Assembly (NCBI RefSeq): GCF_004342425.1
Contig: NZ_SLWQ01000010.1
Coordinates: forward strand, 111,898 to 175,897
Reading direction: 5' to 3'
Length of the DNA stretch: 64,000 nucleotides
Source of the DNA: Dokdonella fugitiva
Lineage (GTDB): Bacteria > Pseudomonadota > Gammaproteobacteria > Xanthomonadales > Rhodanobacteraceae
The position numbers and the translations under genes were made by a program. Below, one piece after another: positions 34,686-43,188 of this stretch. Every line of letters begins with the position of its first letter. Position 1 is the stretch's first letter. The notes below the pieces were generated by a model, which had not been told where the DNA came from, searched no databases, and saw nothing but the letters and a program-made list of their open reading frames with translations.

Positions 34686-35231
34686 TCACCTCACCTCCGC
34701 CACGCACCGCTTCAGCAACAGGTTGGGCCCATCCTCGCGCGGCGCGCACACGACGCTGTCGAGGATGTGGCCGCCCTGCGTCGCGGCGAGGTTGCAGCTC
34801 ATGTTGGTCGCGCGCAATCCGTAATTGTCGATGAGGCGGCGCGCCTCGACGTCGGCGATGCGGCGTTGCTCCGGGGTCATCGCGGCTTCGATCTTCTCGA
34901 CGATGGCGTGGTAGCCGCGCTGGTTCACCTCGGCCGCGACCTTGAGCCACGCGTAACCGGTGAGATCGTCGCGCGGCGCGCCCTGGCCGAGCAGGTACAT
35001 GCGGCCGAGCGCGGACTGGCTTTCCTTGTCGCCCGCGCACGCGGTGCGCTGGAACGCCGCGAATGCCTCGTCGTAGCGCTTGCCCTCGTAGGCGCGCTTG
35101 GCCTTGAGCAGCATCGAGCGCCAGTCGCCCGGCAGCACGCGGTCGAAGCCTTCGGCGATCGACGCGGCGAGCGCGGCGCCGCTCGCGGCGAACGCGAGCG
35201 CAACGGTGAGGCGGACGAAGGTCTTCTTCAT
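34686..35231 (-). CDS. Secreted Sel1-like repeat protein
   Basis: This 181-residue protein (start MKKTFVRLTVALAFAASGAA at 35231, with a second Met six bases upstream) has a cleavable signal peptide ending near AALAAS. A Sel1/TPR-like helical pair follows: RYDEAFAAFQRTACAGDKES then QSALGRMYLLGQGAPRDDLT and GYAWLKVAAE. The C-terminus has paired Cys (NMSCNLAATQGG, SVVCAPRE, KRCVAEVR). It is probably a periplasmic scaffold. Nothing nearby indicates a partner. Confidence 0.8.
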   Translation of the reverse strand: MKKTFVRLTVALAFAASGAALAASIAEGFDRVLPGDWRSMLLKAKRAYEGKRYDEAFAAFQRTACAGDKESQSALGRMYLLGQGAPRDDLTGYAWLKVAAEVNQRGYHAIVEKIEAAMTPEQRRIADVEARRLIDNYGLRATNMSCNLAATQGGHILDSVVCAPREDGPNLLLKRCVAEVR

Positions 35232-35319
35232 GAGCATGGCTTCCTTGTGGACGTGGCCGGAACACTAGCGCACGCGCGCGCGACGTCAACGTCCGGAAGT
35301 CAGGGGGCTCGCCGCGCGC

Positions 35320-36390
35320 TCAGGCCGCAGCGAGTACGCCGCGGATCGCCGCGGCATCGACGTCGGGCACGATCGCGGCGGCACCGATGCCGTGCCAGAG
35401 GATCAGGCGCAGGCGGCCGCCGAGGTTCTTCTTGTCGAGCTGCATGAGCGCGAGCAGTCGTTCCGGATCGGCCGCCGGCGCCGCGGTCGGCAGCCCGAAT
35501 GCGGCGAGCAGGCGCGCGAGGCGGCGCGCGTCGTCGTGCGACGCGTGCCCGCGTTCGGCCGACAGGCGCGCCGCGAGGACCATGCCGATCGCGACCGCTT
35601 CGCCGTGCAGCAGGTTGCCGTAGCCGGTCGCGGTCTCGAGCGCATGCCCGAACGTGTGGCCGAAATTCAGCAGCGCGCGCTCGCCCTGTTCGTGCTCGTC
35701 GCGCGCGACCACCCCTGCCTTGTGGCGGCAACTGGCGGCGATCGCTTCGGCGAGCACCGCGTCGTCGCGCGCGTTCAAGGCGTCGGCATGGCGCTCGAGC
35801 CAGGCGAAGAATGCGGCATCGCCGATCGCGCCGTACTTGACGACTTCGGCGAGGCCGGCGCGGTATTCGCGTTCCGGCAAGGTGGCCAGCGTGGACGTGT
35901 CCGCGATGACCGCGCGCGGCTGGTGGAACGCGCCGACGAGGTTCTTGCCCGCGGGCAGGTTCACGCCGGTCTTGCCGCCGACCGACGAATCGACCATCGC
36001 CAGCAGCGTCGTCGGCATCTGCACGAAGTCGATGCCGCGCATCCAGCACGCGGCGGCGAAGCCGGCGAGGTCGCCGATCACGCCGCCGCCGAGCGCGAGG
36101 ATCGTGGCGTCGCGGTTCGCGCCGAGCGCGGCGAGCGCGTCGAACACGCGCGCGCAGGTCGCGAGCGTCTTGTGCGCCTCGCCGTCGGGCAGCACGAGGC
36201 TCGCATGGACGTGGCCGCGCAGGCCCGCCTCGACGCGCGCGAGATAGAGCGGCGCGACCGTCTCGTTGCTGACCACGAGCACATGGCGGCCGCGGATCGC
36301 CTCGCGCCAGCGCGCCGTGTCGGCGAGCAGGCCGGGGCCGACGTGGATCGGGTAGGCGCGCTCGCCGAGCGCGACGTCGAGGGAAATCAT
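35320..36390 (-). CDS. aroB: 3-dehydroquinate synthase
   Basis: This 356-residue protein shows the AroB pattern: DGEAHKTL, NRDATILALGGGVIGDLAGF then AA, QMPTTLLAMVDSSVGGKTGVN, EYRAGLAEVVKYGAI (zinc-site Glu and catalytic Lys) and LNFGHTFGHALE plus LHGEAVAIGM with zinc-ligand His residues. It converts DAHP to 3-dehydroquinate using NAD and zinc, the second step of the shikimate pathway. Its start overlaps the aroK stop by 4 bp (ATGA), so the two are translationally coupled, as in most gammaproteobacteria. Confidence 0.98.
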   Translation of the reverse strand: MISLDVALGERAYPIHVGPGLLADTARWREAIRGRHVLVVSNETVAPLYLARVEAGLRGHVHASLVLPDGEAHKTLATCARVFDALAALGANRDATILALGGGVIGDLAGFAAACWMRGIDFVQMPTTLLAMVDSSVGGKTGVNLPAGKNLVGAFHQPRAVIADTSTLATLPEREYRAGLAEVVKYGAIGDAAFFAWLERHADALNARDDAVLAEAIAASCRHKAGVVARDEHEQGERALLNFGHTFGHALETATGYGNLLHGEAVAIGMVLAARLSAERGHASHDDARRLARLLAAFGLPTAAPAADPERLLALMQLDKKNLGGRLRLILWHGIGAAAIVPDVDAAAIRGVLAAA

Positions 36391-36935
36391 GCAGCCTCCG
36401 GATTGCCGCGTCGCCAGCGCGCCTCGAGCAGGTCGAGCAGGTCGTGTGCCGCGTGTGAACTGTTCCCGACGCCGCTCGAGGGCAGGCGCAGGTCGGCGAT
36501 TTCGGCGTAGAGCGGATTGCGTTCGCGCGCGAGCCTTTCCAGCCGCTCGCGCCGGCCGGGCGCCTGCAGCAGCGGCCGTTGGCGATCGCGTGCGAGCCGC
36601 GCGAGCTGCGCGTCCACGTCCGCGTCGAGCCAGATCACGAAACCGTTCTCGCGCAGCACGCGCCGGTTCTCCGCATCGAGCACGGCGCCGCCGCCGGTCG
36701 CGAGCACGATGCCGTGGCGCGCGGCCAGTCCGGCCAGCATCGCGCTCTCGCGCCGGCGGAAACCCGCCTCGCCCTCGAGCTCGAAGATGAGGCCGACGGC
36801 GGCACCGGTGTGCGCTTCGATCTCGTGGTCGAGGTCGATGAACGGCATGCGGAACAGTTCGGCGATCAGGCGCCCGACGGTGGTCTTGCCGGCACCCATC
36901 GGACCGACCAGGAACAGGCTGGGTGCGGGATTCAT
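36387..36935 (-). CDS. aroK: Shikimate kinase
   Basis: This 182-residue protein has the Walker A loop GPMGAGKTT (residues 11-19), the shikimate-binding FIDLDHEIEAHTG, FRRRESAMLAGL and GGGAV, and the lid RQRPLLQ with the catalytic Arg. It phosphorylates shikimate at the 3-position with ATP. It is the promoter-proximal gene of aroK-aroB. The 129-bp gap to the divergent exosortase gene should contain both promoters; GATACAAT at 37012-37019 is a possible -10 element for the rightward one. Confidence 0.97.
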   Translation of the reverse strand: MNPAPSLFLVGPMGAGKTTVGRLIAELFRMPFIDLDHEIEAHTGAAVGLIFELEGEAGFRRRESAMLAGLAARHGIVLATGGGAVLDAENRRVLRENGFVIWLDADVDAQLARLARDRQRPLLQAPGRRERLERLARERNPLYAEIADLRLPSSGVGNSSHAAHDLLDLLEARWRRGNPEAA

Positions 36936-37064
36936 GCCGGAATGCTAGCAGGGCCGCACGCCGCGGCGGTGACGCGTGCGTCACGCGCGGCTCGTCGCCG
37001 GGCGCGATGGCGATACAATCGCCGGCCTGCGGCACCATGCCGCCCCGCCACGCCGTCGCCCGCC

Positions 37065-37559
37065 ATGCTCCGCTTCATAGTCCTGTTCGGCGCGATCTTC
37101 AGCGCGTTGTTCGTCGCCGAACTGATGCAGCCCGTCGATCGCCACGTGATCGAGCCGTTCACCGCCGCGATCGCCAAGGTCAGCGTCTGGCTGGTCGGCC
37201 TGTTCGACTCCCACGTGATCGCGTTCGGCAAGGAGCTGCACAGCACGCGCAACGGCTTCGCGATCTCGATCGAGCGCGGCTGCAACGGCGTCGAGGCGGT
37301 GATCATCCTCGTCTCGGCGATGCTCGCGTTCCCGGCGCCGTGGAAGCATCGCCTCGCCGGCATCGGCATCGGCTTCGCGGCGATCCAGCTGCTCAACCTC
37401 GTGCGCATCATCAGCCTGTTCTACCTCGGGCAGTGGAACCGCGTCTGGTTCGACTGGTTCCACTTGTACCTTTGGCAGGCGCTGATCGTGCTCGACGCAC
37501 TCGTCGTGTTCCTGGTCTGGTTGCGTTACGTGCCGCGCGAGGGCATCGAACCGGCCTGA
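37065..37559 (+). CDS. xrtH: Exosortase H (IPTLxxWG-CTERM type)
   Basis: This 164-residue membrane protein has the transpeptidase-like triad of exosortases in TM helices: Cys73 in ERGCNGVEAVI, Arg114 in NLVRIISLFYLG, and His133 in WFHLYLWQ. Its short length and RGCNGVEA motif fit XrtH. The family cleaves and transfers substrates with C-terminal IPTLS-type sorting signals. No protein with that tail is encoded in this window, so its substrates lie elsewhere. ATG 37065 is chosen for its position before the first helix. Confidence 0.9.
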   Translation: MLRFIVLFGAIFSALFVAELMQPVDRHVIEPFTAAIAKVSVWLVGLFDSHVIAFGKELHSTRNGFAISIERGCNGVEAVIILVSAMLAFPAPWKHRLAGIGIGFAAIQLLNLVRIISLFYLGQWNRVWFDWFHLYLWQALIVLDALVVFLVWLRYVPREGIEPA

Positions 37560-37598
37560 GCCGGCGGCGCACGCGCATGTCGCGCCCGCGCGCGCCTT

Positions 37599-37607
37599 TG
37601 CTATAGT
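37599..37607 (+). promoter_or_regulatory. Candidate extended -10 promoter for the dodecin gene
   Basis: TGCTATAGT is a good extended -10 (TG-n-TATAGT), 31 bp upstream of the dodecin ATG with a GAGAGGAG ribosome-binding site between. No clear -35 is present, which is acceptable for extended -10 promoters. Confidence 0.45.
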
Positions 37608-37637
37608 GGGCCCGCCCTTCCCGAGAGGAGCCTGATC

Positions 37638-37841
37638 ATGTCCGTCGCCAAGGTCATCGAACTCAGTGTGTCGTCACCCAAAGGCATCGAGGATGCCGTC
37701 CAGCAGGGACTGCGCAAGGTCTCGCAGACGGTGAAGAACATCCGCGGCGCGTGGGTCAACGAGATCAAGGTCGTCACCGGAGACGACGGCGCGATCACCG
37801 AATGGCGCGTCAACATGCGCGTGAACTTCGTCGTCGAGTGA
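37638..37841 (+). CDS. Dodecin-family flavin-binding protein
   Basis: This 67-residue protein matches dodecin along its whole length: VAKVIELSVSSPKGIEDAVQ then QGLRKVSQTVKNIRGAWVNE and TEWRVNMRVNFVVE, including the Trp of RGAWV that stacks on flavin. Dodecins assemble as hollow dodecamers that store or buffer flavins or CoA. It has its own promoter and ribosome-binding site (GAGAGGAG), and is 49 bp upstream of the regulator that starts the GTPase operon, with which it is not necessarily co-transcribed. Confidence 0.95.
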   Translation: MSVAKVIELSVSSPKGIEDAVQQGLRKVSQTVKNIRGAWVNEIKVVTGDDGAITEWRVNMRVNFVVE

Positions 37842-37890
37842 GCGCATCCGCCGGGGGAGCCGCCGACCACGACCGACCGACGCCGCCATC

Positions 37891-38589
37891 ATGAACAAGC
37901 TCGGACTGGTAGTCGGCCTGCTCGAGGATGACGAGGACATGGCGGCGCTGGTCGGGCAGTGGCTGGAGGAAGCCGGCTACGCGACCCGCCTGTTCCGCAG
38001 CGTCGGCGAATACCGCCGGCGCCAGGGCAGCGAGGCGGTCGACCTGTTGCTGCTCGACTGGATGCTGCCGGACGGCAGCGGCATCGAAGTCATCGAGGGC
38101 ATCCGCAGCTCGGCGAACAGCCGCCTGCCGGTCGTGTTCCTGACCGCGCGCGATACCGAGGACGACATCGTGCGCGGCCTCGCCAGCGGTGGCGACGACT
38201 ACGTCGTGAAGCCGCCCAAGCGGCGCGAACTGATCGCGCGCGTGAGCGTCGTGCTGCGCCGGCACGGCGCCGATGCGGAGGCTGGCGAGACGATCGAACT
38301 CGCGCCGTACTCGCTCGATGCGAAGCGCCGCCGCATCAGCGTCGACGGGCGCGAGGTGGACCTCACCCAGCGCGAATTCGACCTCGCGAGCTTCCTGTTC
38401 CGCCGCCACGGCCGCATCGTCAGCCGCGACGCGCTGCTCGAGAACGTGTGGAACCTCAGCTCGGCCGTGTCGACGCGCACGGTCGACACGCACGTGAGCC
38501 GCCTGCGCAAGAAACTCGAACTCAGCGGCGAGCATGGCTGGCGCCTCGCCGCGATCTATCAGCACGGCTATCGGCTCGAGCCGATCTGA
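37891..38589 (+). CDS. OmpR/PhoB-family response regulator (first gene of GTPase operon)
   Basis: This 232-residue protein comprises a receiver (VVGLLEDDEDMAALVGQWLE, phospho-acceptor Asp56 in LLLLDWMLPDGSG, Lys in DYVVKPPKRREL) and a C-terminal winged helix (LTQREFDLASFLFRRHGRIV then SRDALLENVW and TRTVDTHVSRLRKKLEL). It is followed after 48 bp by the coiled-coil protein gene and five further same-strand genes, so it is probably a partner of the hybrid kinase encoded at 41650. Unlike a standard pair, three structural genes separate kinase and regulator. Confidence 0.94.
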   Translation: MNKLGLVVGLLEDDEDMAALVGQWLEEAGYATRLFRSVGEYRRRQGSEAVDLLLLDWMLPDGSGIEVIEGIRSSANSRLPVVFLTARDTEDDIVRGLASGGDDYVVKPPKRRELIARVSVVLRRHGADAEAGETIELAPYSLDAKRRRISVDGREVDLTQREFDLASFLFRRHGRIVSRDALLENVWNLSSAVSTRTVDTHVSRLRKKLELSGEHGWRLAAIYQHGYRLEPI

Positions 38590-38637
38590 GCCGGCGCGCC
38601 GGGAACGGCGCGCGAACCGCAGCACCGGGAGATCGCG

Positions 38638-39297
38638 ATGGCCACCGCAGCAAAACGGAGTCCGCGCCGGAAAGTCGATCCGCGCCAGCGGCCGGCGCCC
38701 GAGCGGCGCGCGGCGGCCACGCGTACGCACACGAGGAGCAAGGCCATGGCAGATCCGAAGAAGCCCGCCGCGGACGGCGGCGCCGATCGCAACGTCGACC
38801 AGATCCGGGACATCCTGTTCGGCGGCCAGATGCGCGACTACGAGCGCCGCTTCCAGGACCTCAACCAGCGCTTCGAAGCCGAGCTCACGCGCATGCGCGA
38901 AGCGCAGGAGAAGCGTCTCGCGCAGATCGACAAGCGCCTCGACGACCAGCTCGACAAGCTCGGCAAGCTCGTGCGCCAGGAGATCGAGGACCGCAACGGC
39001 GCGATCGACGACCTCGAATCGCGCCTGCAGCAGGCCGCGCGCACCGCGCGTGCGGAAGTCAACAAGGCGCTCGATGCGCTCGCGCAGGAGATCGCGCGCA
39101 GCGACGAGCGCCTGCGCGGCGAAATCGCCGAACTCGGCGCAAGCGTGCAGGCACGCGCGGGCGAGGCCGATTCCGCGCTCGCGCGCACGGGCGCCGAACT
39201 GCGCGCCGAGAAGGTCGGCCGCGACGACCTCGCGGCGTTGCTGACCGAATTCGCGCTCAGGCTGCGCGGCGACTTCGAACTGCCGTCGCCGAAATAG
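38638..39297 (+). CDS. Coiled-coil protein of the GTPase operon
   Basis: This 219-residue protein (GGGAG ribosome-binding site before ATG 38638; ATG 38746 is an alternative start) has a basic N-terminus. It then has VDQIRDILFGGQMRDYERRF and a long heptad region to about residue 190 (ELTRMREAQEKRLAQIDKRL, then DDQLDKLGKLVRQEIEDRNG and ALAQEIARSDERLRGEIAEL). There is no signal peptide or membrane span. The IRDILFGGQMRDYERRFxxL segment resembles the LRELLLGGERRELADARARI start of the next protein, which hints at a shared docking helix. Function unknown; probably a cytoplasmic scaffold. Confidence 0.8.
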   Translation: MATAAKRSPRRKVDPRQRPAPERRAAATRTHTRSKAMADPKKPAADGGADRNVDQIRDILFGGQMRDYERRFQDLNQRFEAELTRMREAQEKRLAQIDKRLDDQLDKLGKLVRQEIEDRNGAIDDLESRLQQAARTARAEVNKALDALAQEIARSDERLRGEIAELGASVQARAGEADSALARTGAELRAEKVGRDDLAALLTEFALRLRGDFELPSPK

Positions 39298-39317
39298 GAG
39301 ACGGGCGGAGCGCCGCG

Positions 39318-41156
39318 ATGACGAGCCCTGGCATCGGCGACCTCGCCGGTCGGCCCGTGGCGCCGCGCATGGCCGATCCTGCCGAGGCCCCCTCGCGCGA
39401 GGCATCGGAGGCGCCCGGGGGCTTCGAGCGCCTGCGCGAACTGCTGCTCGGCGGCGAGCGGCGCGAGCTCGCCGACGCACGCGCGCGCATCGCCGAGCTC
39501 GAACGCGCGCAGCGCGATCTGCCCGCGCGCCTTCCCGATGCCGCGGTCGAGGCCCTGCGCAACGAGCAGGGCAACCCGCGCGTCGCCGCGGCCCTGTCCG
39601 AGCCGGTCGCGCAGGCGCTCGGCGCGGCCGTGCAGAAGCACCGGCAGAGCCTCGTCGACGCGTTGTTCCCGATCCTCGGCCCGATGATCCGCAAGTCGAT
39701 CGCCGAGGCGTTGCGCAGCCTCGTCGCCAACCTCAATGGCGCGATCGAGAGCAGCTTCACCGCGCGCGGCCTCAAGTGGCGCTTCGAGGCCTGGCGTGGC
39801 GGCGTGCCGTACGCCGAAGTCGTGCTCAAGCATCGCCTCGCCTACGGCATCGACCACGTGTTCCTCATCGAGCGCGCGAGCGGGCTCGTGCTGCACCACG
39901 CCTCCGCACCGGGCCTGCCGCCGCTCGATGCGGATGCGATCGCGGGCATGCTCACCGCGCTCGGCGACTTCGTCGACGACTCGGTCGGCGGCGACGTCGG
40001 CGGCGCGCTCGAGTCGGCGCAGGTCGGCGCGGACCTCGTCTGGGTCGAGCACGGCCCGCGCGCCAATCTCGCCTGCTTCGTCCACGGCGTGCCGCCGGCG
40101 CAGTTGCGCACCTTGATGGAGCAGCGCCTCGAGGAGATCCATGCGCACCTGCTCGCGCTGCCGCCGGACGCGCCGCTGCAGTCGCTCGGCGAGGATGCGC
40201 TCGTGCGCGGGCTGCTCGCGCCGGCGGCGCTGCTGCGCGACACCGAGGAAGCGACCGCGCCGTCGTCCGCGCGCAAGCCGTCGCGCGTGCCGCTGCTGGT
40301 CATCGGCGCGCTCGCGCTCGCGCTGCTCGGCGGCCTCGCATGGTCGCGCTGGCGCTGGGACGCGCGCATCGACGCACTGCGCGCGCGCCTCGCCGCGCAT
40401 CCGGGCTTCGTGCTCACCGGCATCGAAGCCCGCGCCTGGCGCGCGCTCACCGTGCACGGCCTGCTCGATCCCGATGCGGAACCACTCGATGCCGTGCTCG
40501 CGGGCGCCGACCTGGGCGCGGTCGTTCCCACGCTCGACGCGAGTGGTTACGTCTCCACCGACGATGCGGTGATCGCACGCCGCGCGGCGCGCCTGCTCGC
40601 GCCGCCCGGCTCGGTCACGCTCGCCGTGCAGGGGCGCGTGCTGCGCCTGTCCGGCACGGCGCCGCAGGCATGGATCGACGCCGCGCAGGCGCGCGCGCCC
40701 TGGGTCGCCGGCGTCGCGCGCGTCGAATCGTCGCTCTCGGCCGCCGCCGCCGGTGCCGGCGATGACGCGGCCGTCGCGCAGCGGCAGGCCCGCCTCGAGC
40801 TCGAGCGGGTCCTCGCCGAACTCCAGGCACGCCACGTGGCGTTCGTGCAGGGCGTGGATCCGGCCGACGGCGCCGACGCGGTCGTCGACGACCTCGCGGC
40901 ATCGTTGCGCCGCGTCACCGCGCTCGCACCCGCGGCGAAGGTCGAGGTTGGAATACGCGCCTACGGCAGCAACGACGAAAGCGGCGGAAGCGAAACCAAT
41001 GCGCGCGTGCGTGCGCAGCGCGCGCAGTGGCTCGAACACGCGCTCGCCGCGCGGGGCATCACCGGCGTGAGCGTGGCCGATTCCGCGCAGCCGGCAGACG
41101 CGCCGAACCGCCGCGGTGCCGAGCTGCGCGCAACCGTGCGCGAGGCAGGCCCGTGA
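39318..41156 (+). CDS. Membrane protein with OmpA-like C-terminal domain (GTPase operon)
   Basis: This 612-residue protein has a cytoplasmic-looking N-terminus. LRELLLGGERRELADARARI and a helix precede ILGPMIRKSIAEALRSLVAN, then an alpha/beta region (about 150-300: HVFLIERASGLVLHHASAPG). A single transmembrane segment (about 324-346, PLLVIGALALALLGGLAW) is followed by a BON-like stretch and a C-terminal OmpA-like peptidoglycan-associating domain (VEVGIRAYGSNDESG, then ARVRAQRAQWLEHALAARGI). It could connect the cytoplasmic GTPase to the cell wall. Its stop overlaps the GTPase start by 4 bp. Confidence 0.82.
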   Translation: MTSPGIGDLAGRPVAPRMADPAEAPSREASEAPGGFERLRELLLGGERRELADARARIAELERAQRDLPARLPDAAVEALRNEQGNPRVAAALSEPVAQALGAAVQKHRQSLVDALFPILGPMIRKSIAEALRSLVANLNGAIESSFTARGLKWRFEAWRGGVPYAEVVLKHRLAYGIDHVFLIERASGLVLHHASAPGLPPLDADAIAGMLTALGDFVDDSVGGDVGGALESAQVGADLVWVEHGPRANLACFVHGVPPAQLRTLMEQRLEEIHAHLLALPPDAPLQSLGEDALVRGLLAPAALLRDTEEATAPSSARKPSRVPLLVIGALALALLGGLAWSRWRWDARIDALRARLAAHPGFVLTGIEARAWRALTVHGLLDPDAEPLDAVLAGADLGAVVPTLDASGYVSTDDAVIARRAARLLAPPGSVTLAVQGRVLRLSGTAPQAWIDAAQARAPWVAGVARVESSLSAAAAGAGDDAAVAQRQARLELERVLAELQARHVAFVQGVDPADGADAVVDDLAASLRRVTALAPAAKVEVGIRAYGSNDESGGSETNARVRAQRAQWLEHALAARGITGVSVADSAQPADAPNRRGAELRATVREAGP

Positions 41157-41653
41157 ACGCGTCCTCCTGCAAGGTCTGCATGCTCGGCGACTTCGGCGTC
41201 GGCAAGACCAGCCTCGTCGCCCGCTACGTGCGCAGCACGTTTTCCGACAAGTACCTCACCACGGTCGGAGTCAAGGTCGACAGCAAGGAGGTCGCACTGC
41301 CGGGGTGCGAACCCGTCAAGCTCGTGCTGTGGGACATCGCCGGGCGCAGCGCGCTCGACGCGCCGAGCACGAGCTACCTGCGCGGCGCGAGCGCCCTGCT
41401 GCTGGTCGCCGACGGCACGCGCGAAGCAAGCCTGAGTTCCGCGCTCAACCTGCTCATGCAGTCGCGCAGCACGCTGCCGGACGCGGTCGCCGTGCTCGCG
41501 GTCAACAAGCTCGACATCGTCGAGCGCTGGGAAGTCGCCGCGACCACGCTGGCCGAGATGCGCCGCAGCCTGCCGGTGTTCGAGACGAGCGCGCTGTCGG
41601 GCGCCGGCGTCGAGGATGCGTTCGCCGAAATCGCGCGGAGACTGGTCGGATGA
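41153..41653 (+). CDS. Rab/Ras-like small GTPase
   Basis: This 166-residue protein starts at GTG 41153. All five G motifs are readable: G1 GDFGVGKTS (12-20), switch I FSDKYLTTVGVKV with Thr37 (close to the Rab F-x3-Y-x2-TIGV pattern), G3 WDIAG (60-64), G4 NKLD (118-121) and G5 ETSA (144-147). The residue after DxxG is Arg65 where Ras/Rab have the catalytic Gln, so hydrolysis may need a partner. No C-terminal prenylation site is present. Prokaryotic Ras-superfamily proteins are known (MglA and others). Overlaps on both sides (4 bp each) couple it to the membrane protein and the hybrid kinase. Confidence 0.9.
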   Translation: MNASSCKVCMLGDFGVGKTSLVARYVRSTFSDKYLTTVGVKVDSKEVALPGCEPVKLVLWDIAGRSALDAPSTSYLRGASALLLVADGTREASLSSALNLLMQSRSTLPDAVAVLAVNKLDIVERWEVAATTLAEMRRSLPVFETSALSGAGVEDAFAEIARRLVG

Positions 41654-43188
41654 TCGTCGACGCCACCTGGCCCGCGGTCGTGCAGGCCTACCTTCGCGCG
41701 GTGCTGGTCGACCGCGCGCACCTGCTGCTCTTCAGTTTCGCACCCGGCTGGCGCCTGCTCGGCGTGCAGGGCGATCCCGCAGTCTACGGCCTCGCACCGT
41801 ACGGGCCGGAAGGCCTGCAGGCATTGCAGGACCTGTTCGTCGGCCTGCCACTCGATCGCGACCAGGACATCCCGTTCGTCGAACTCGCCAACGGGCGCAG
41901 CGCGCACGTGCACCTCGTCGCCGACGACGACGGCTTCCACGTGTTGCTGCTCGACGCCGAGGAAGCGCGCTCGCACGAACGCGTGCAGCAGCAGCTCGTG
42001 CACGAGGCGGTCATCGCCAGCCACGCGAAGTCGAAGGCGATCGGCCAGCTCAAGGACATCCGCGACGAACTCGACCGCCAGCGCAGCAGCCTGGAAGAAG
42101 CGAATGCGCTGAAGAACGCCCTCATCGCGACGCTGAGCCACGAGTTCCGCACGCCGCTCACGGCGATCTTCGGCTACCTGCACCTGGTCGAGCGGCGCGC
42201 GTTCGCCGACGCGACCTCGCGCCAGGCGCTGCAGGCCGTGCGCCGCAGCGCGACCTACCTGTTCGCGCTGGCCGAGAACCTGCTCGAGTACGGTCGCGGC
42301 GAAGCGGGCGGGGCCTTGCTCAACCCGGTCGAGGTCGACCTCGCCGCGCTGCTCGCCGACGTCGAGGCCATGTTCGCGCCGCTCGCCGAGGCCAAGGGCG
42401 TGCGCTTCCACGCGACGCTCGCGAGCGAGGACGCCACGCCGCCGCGCTTCGATGAAGTCAAGCTGCGGCAGATCCTCGTCAACCTGCTCTCCAACGCCGT
42501 GCGCTACACGGCCTCGGGCGAAATCGGGCTCGCGCTGGACTGGCGTCGGCGCCACCTCGTCGTCGAGGTGCGCGACAGCGGCATCGGCATCGCGCCCGAG
42601 TTCGTCGGCCAGGTGTTCAAGCCGTTCAACCGCGGCGCGCAGGCCGGCTGCAAGGGCGCGGGGCTCGGCCTCAGCATCGTGCGCCGGCTGGTCGAGCAGA
42701 TGCATGGCACGCTCGCGCTCGAATCGGAGCCGGGGCAGGGCACGCATTTCCGCATCGAGCTGCCGTCGGTCGCGTCGATCGCGTCGGCGGCCGAAGTGCC
42801 CGGGCTGCGCGGCCACCGCGCGCTCGTCGTCGACGACGACCCGGATGTCGCGCAACTGCTCGAAGTGCTGCTCGAGGACCTCGGCTTCGAGGTGGAGGTG
42901 CTCGGCGAGGCAGCGCCGGCGATCGCGCGCGCGGCGGCCTCGCGGCCCGATCTCCTGCTCGTCGACGTCGAGTTGCCCGGGCTTTCCGGCAATGCGGTCG
43001 TCTACCAGCTGCGCGCGCAGGGTTACCGCGGGCCGGTCGTCGCATTGTCGGCCAATGCGACCACGGATGCGCGCGACGCGTCGCTGCGTGCCGGCGCCAA
43101 CCATTACCTGACCAAGCCGCTCAACCTCGAACGCTTCGCCGCAGTGGTGCGGCGCGCGGTCGGCGAGGGCGCGAAGGAGGCGACATGA
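41650..43188 (+). CDS. Hybrid sensor histidine kinase/response regulator (GTPase operon)
   Basis: This 512-residue protein has an N-terminal domain of about 100 residues resembling a PAS/GAF-like sensor without membrane spans (HLLLFSFAPGWRLLGVQGDP) and a coiled linker (104-160). HisKA follows (TLSHEFRTPLT, His164), then the ATPase domain (NLLSNAVRYT, DSGIGIAPE, GAGLGLSIV) and a C-terminal receiver (LVVDDDPDVAQ, Asp439 in LLLVDVELPGLSG, Lys in YLTKPLN). It begins within the GTPase stop (ATGA), an arrangement that suggests the GTPase state is read by, or controls, the kinase. The first-gene OmpR regulator is the likely output. Confidence 0.93.
   Translation: MIVDATWPAVVQAYLRAVLVDRAHLLLFSFAPGWRLLGVQGDPAVYGLAPYGPEGLQALQDLFVGLPLDRDQDIPFVELANGRSAHVHLVADDDGFHVLLLDAEEARSHERVQQQLVHEAVIASHAKSKAIGQLKDIRDELDRQRSSLEEANALKNALIATLSHEFRTPLTAIFGYLHLVERRAFADATSRQALQAVRRSATYLFALAENLLEYGRGEAGGALLNPVEVDLAALLADVEAMFAPLAEAKGVRFHATLASEDATPPRFDEVKLRQILVNLLSNAVRYTASGEIGLALDWRRRHLVVEVRDSGIGIAPEFVGQVFKPFNRGAQAGCKGAGLGLSIVRRLVEQMHGTLALESEPGQGTHFRIELPSVASIASAAEVPGLRGHRALVVDDDPDVAQLLEVLLEDLGFEVEVLGEAAPAIARAAASRPDLLLVDVELPGLSGNAVVYQLRAQGYRGPVVALSANATTDARDASLRAGANHYLTKPLNLERFAAVVRRAVGEGAKEAT

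Noticed and set aside
37065..37559. Exosortase H as the processor of the DGFE/DGFD tails
   Set aside because: Exosortase substrates end in a sorting motif, a transmembrane helix and basic residues. The DGFE/DGFD tails are acidic and at the extreme C-terminus without a helix.
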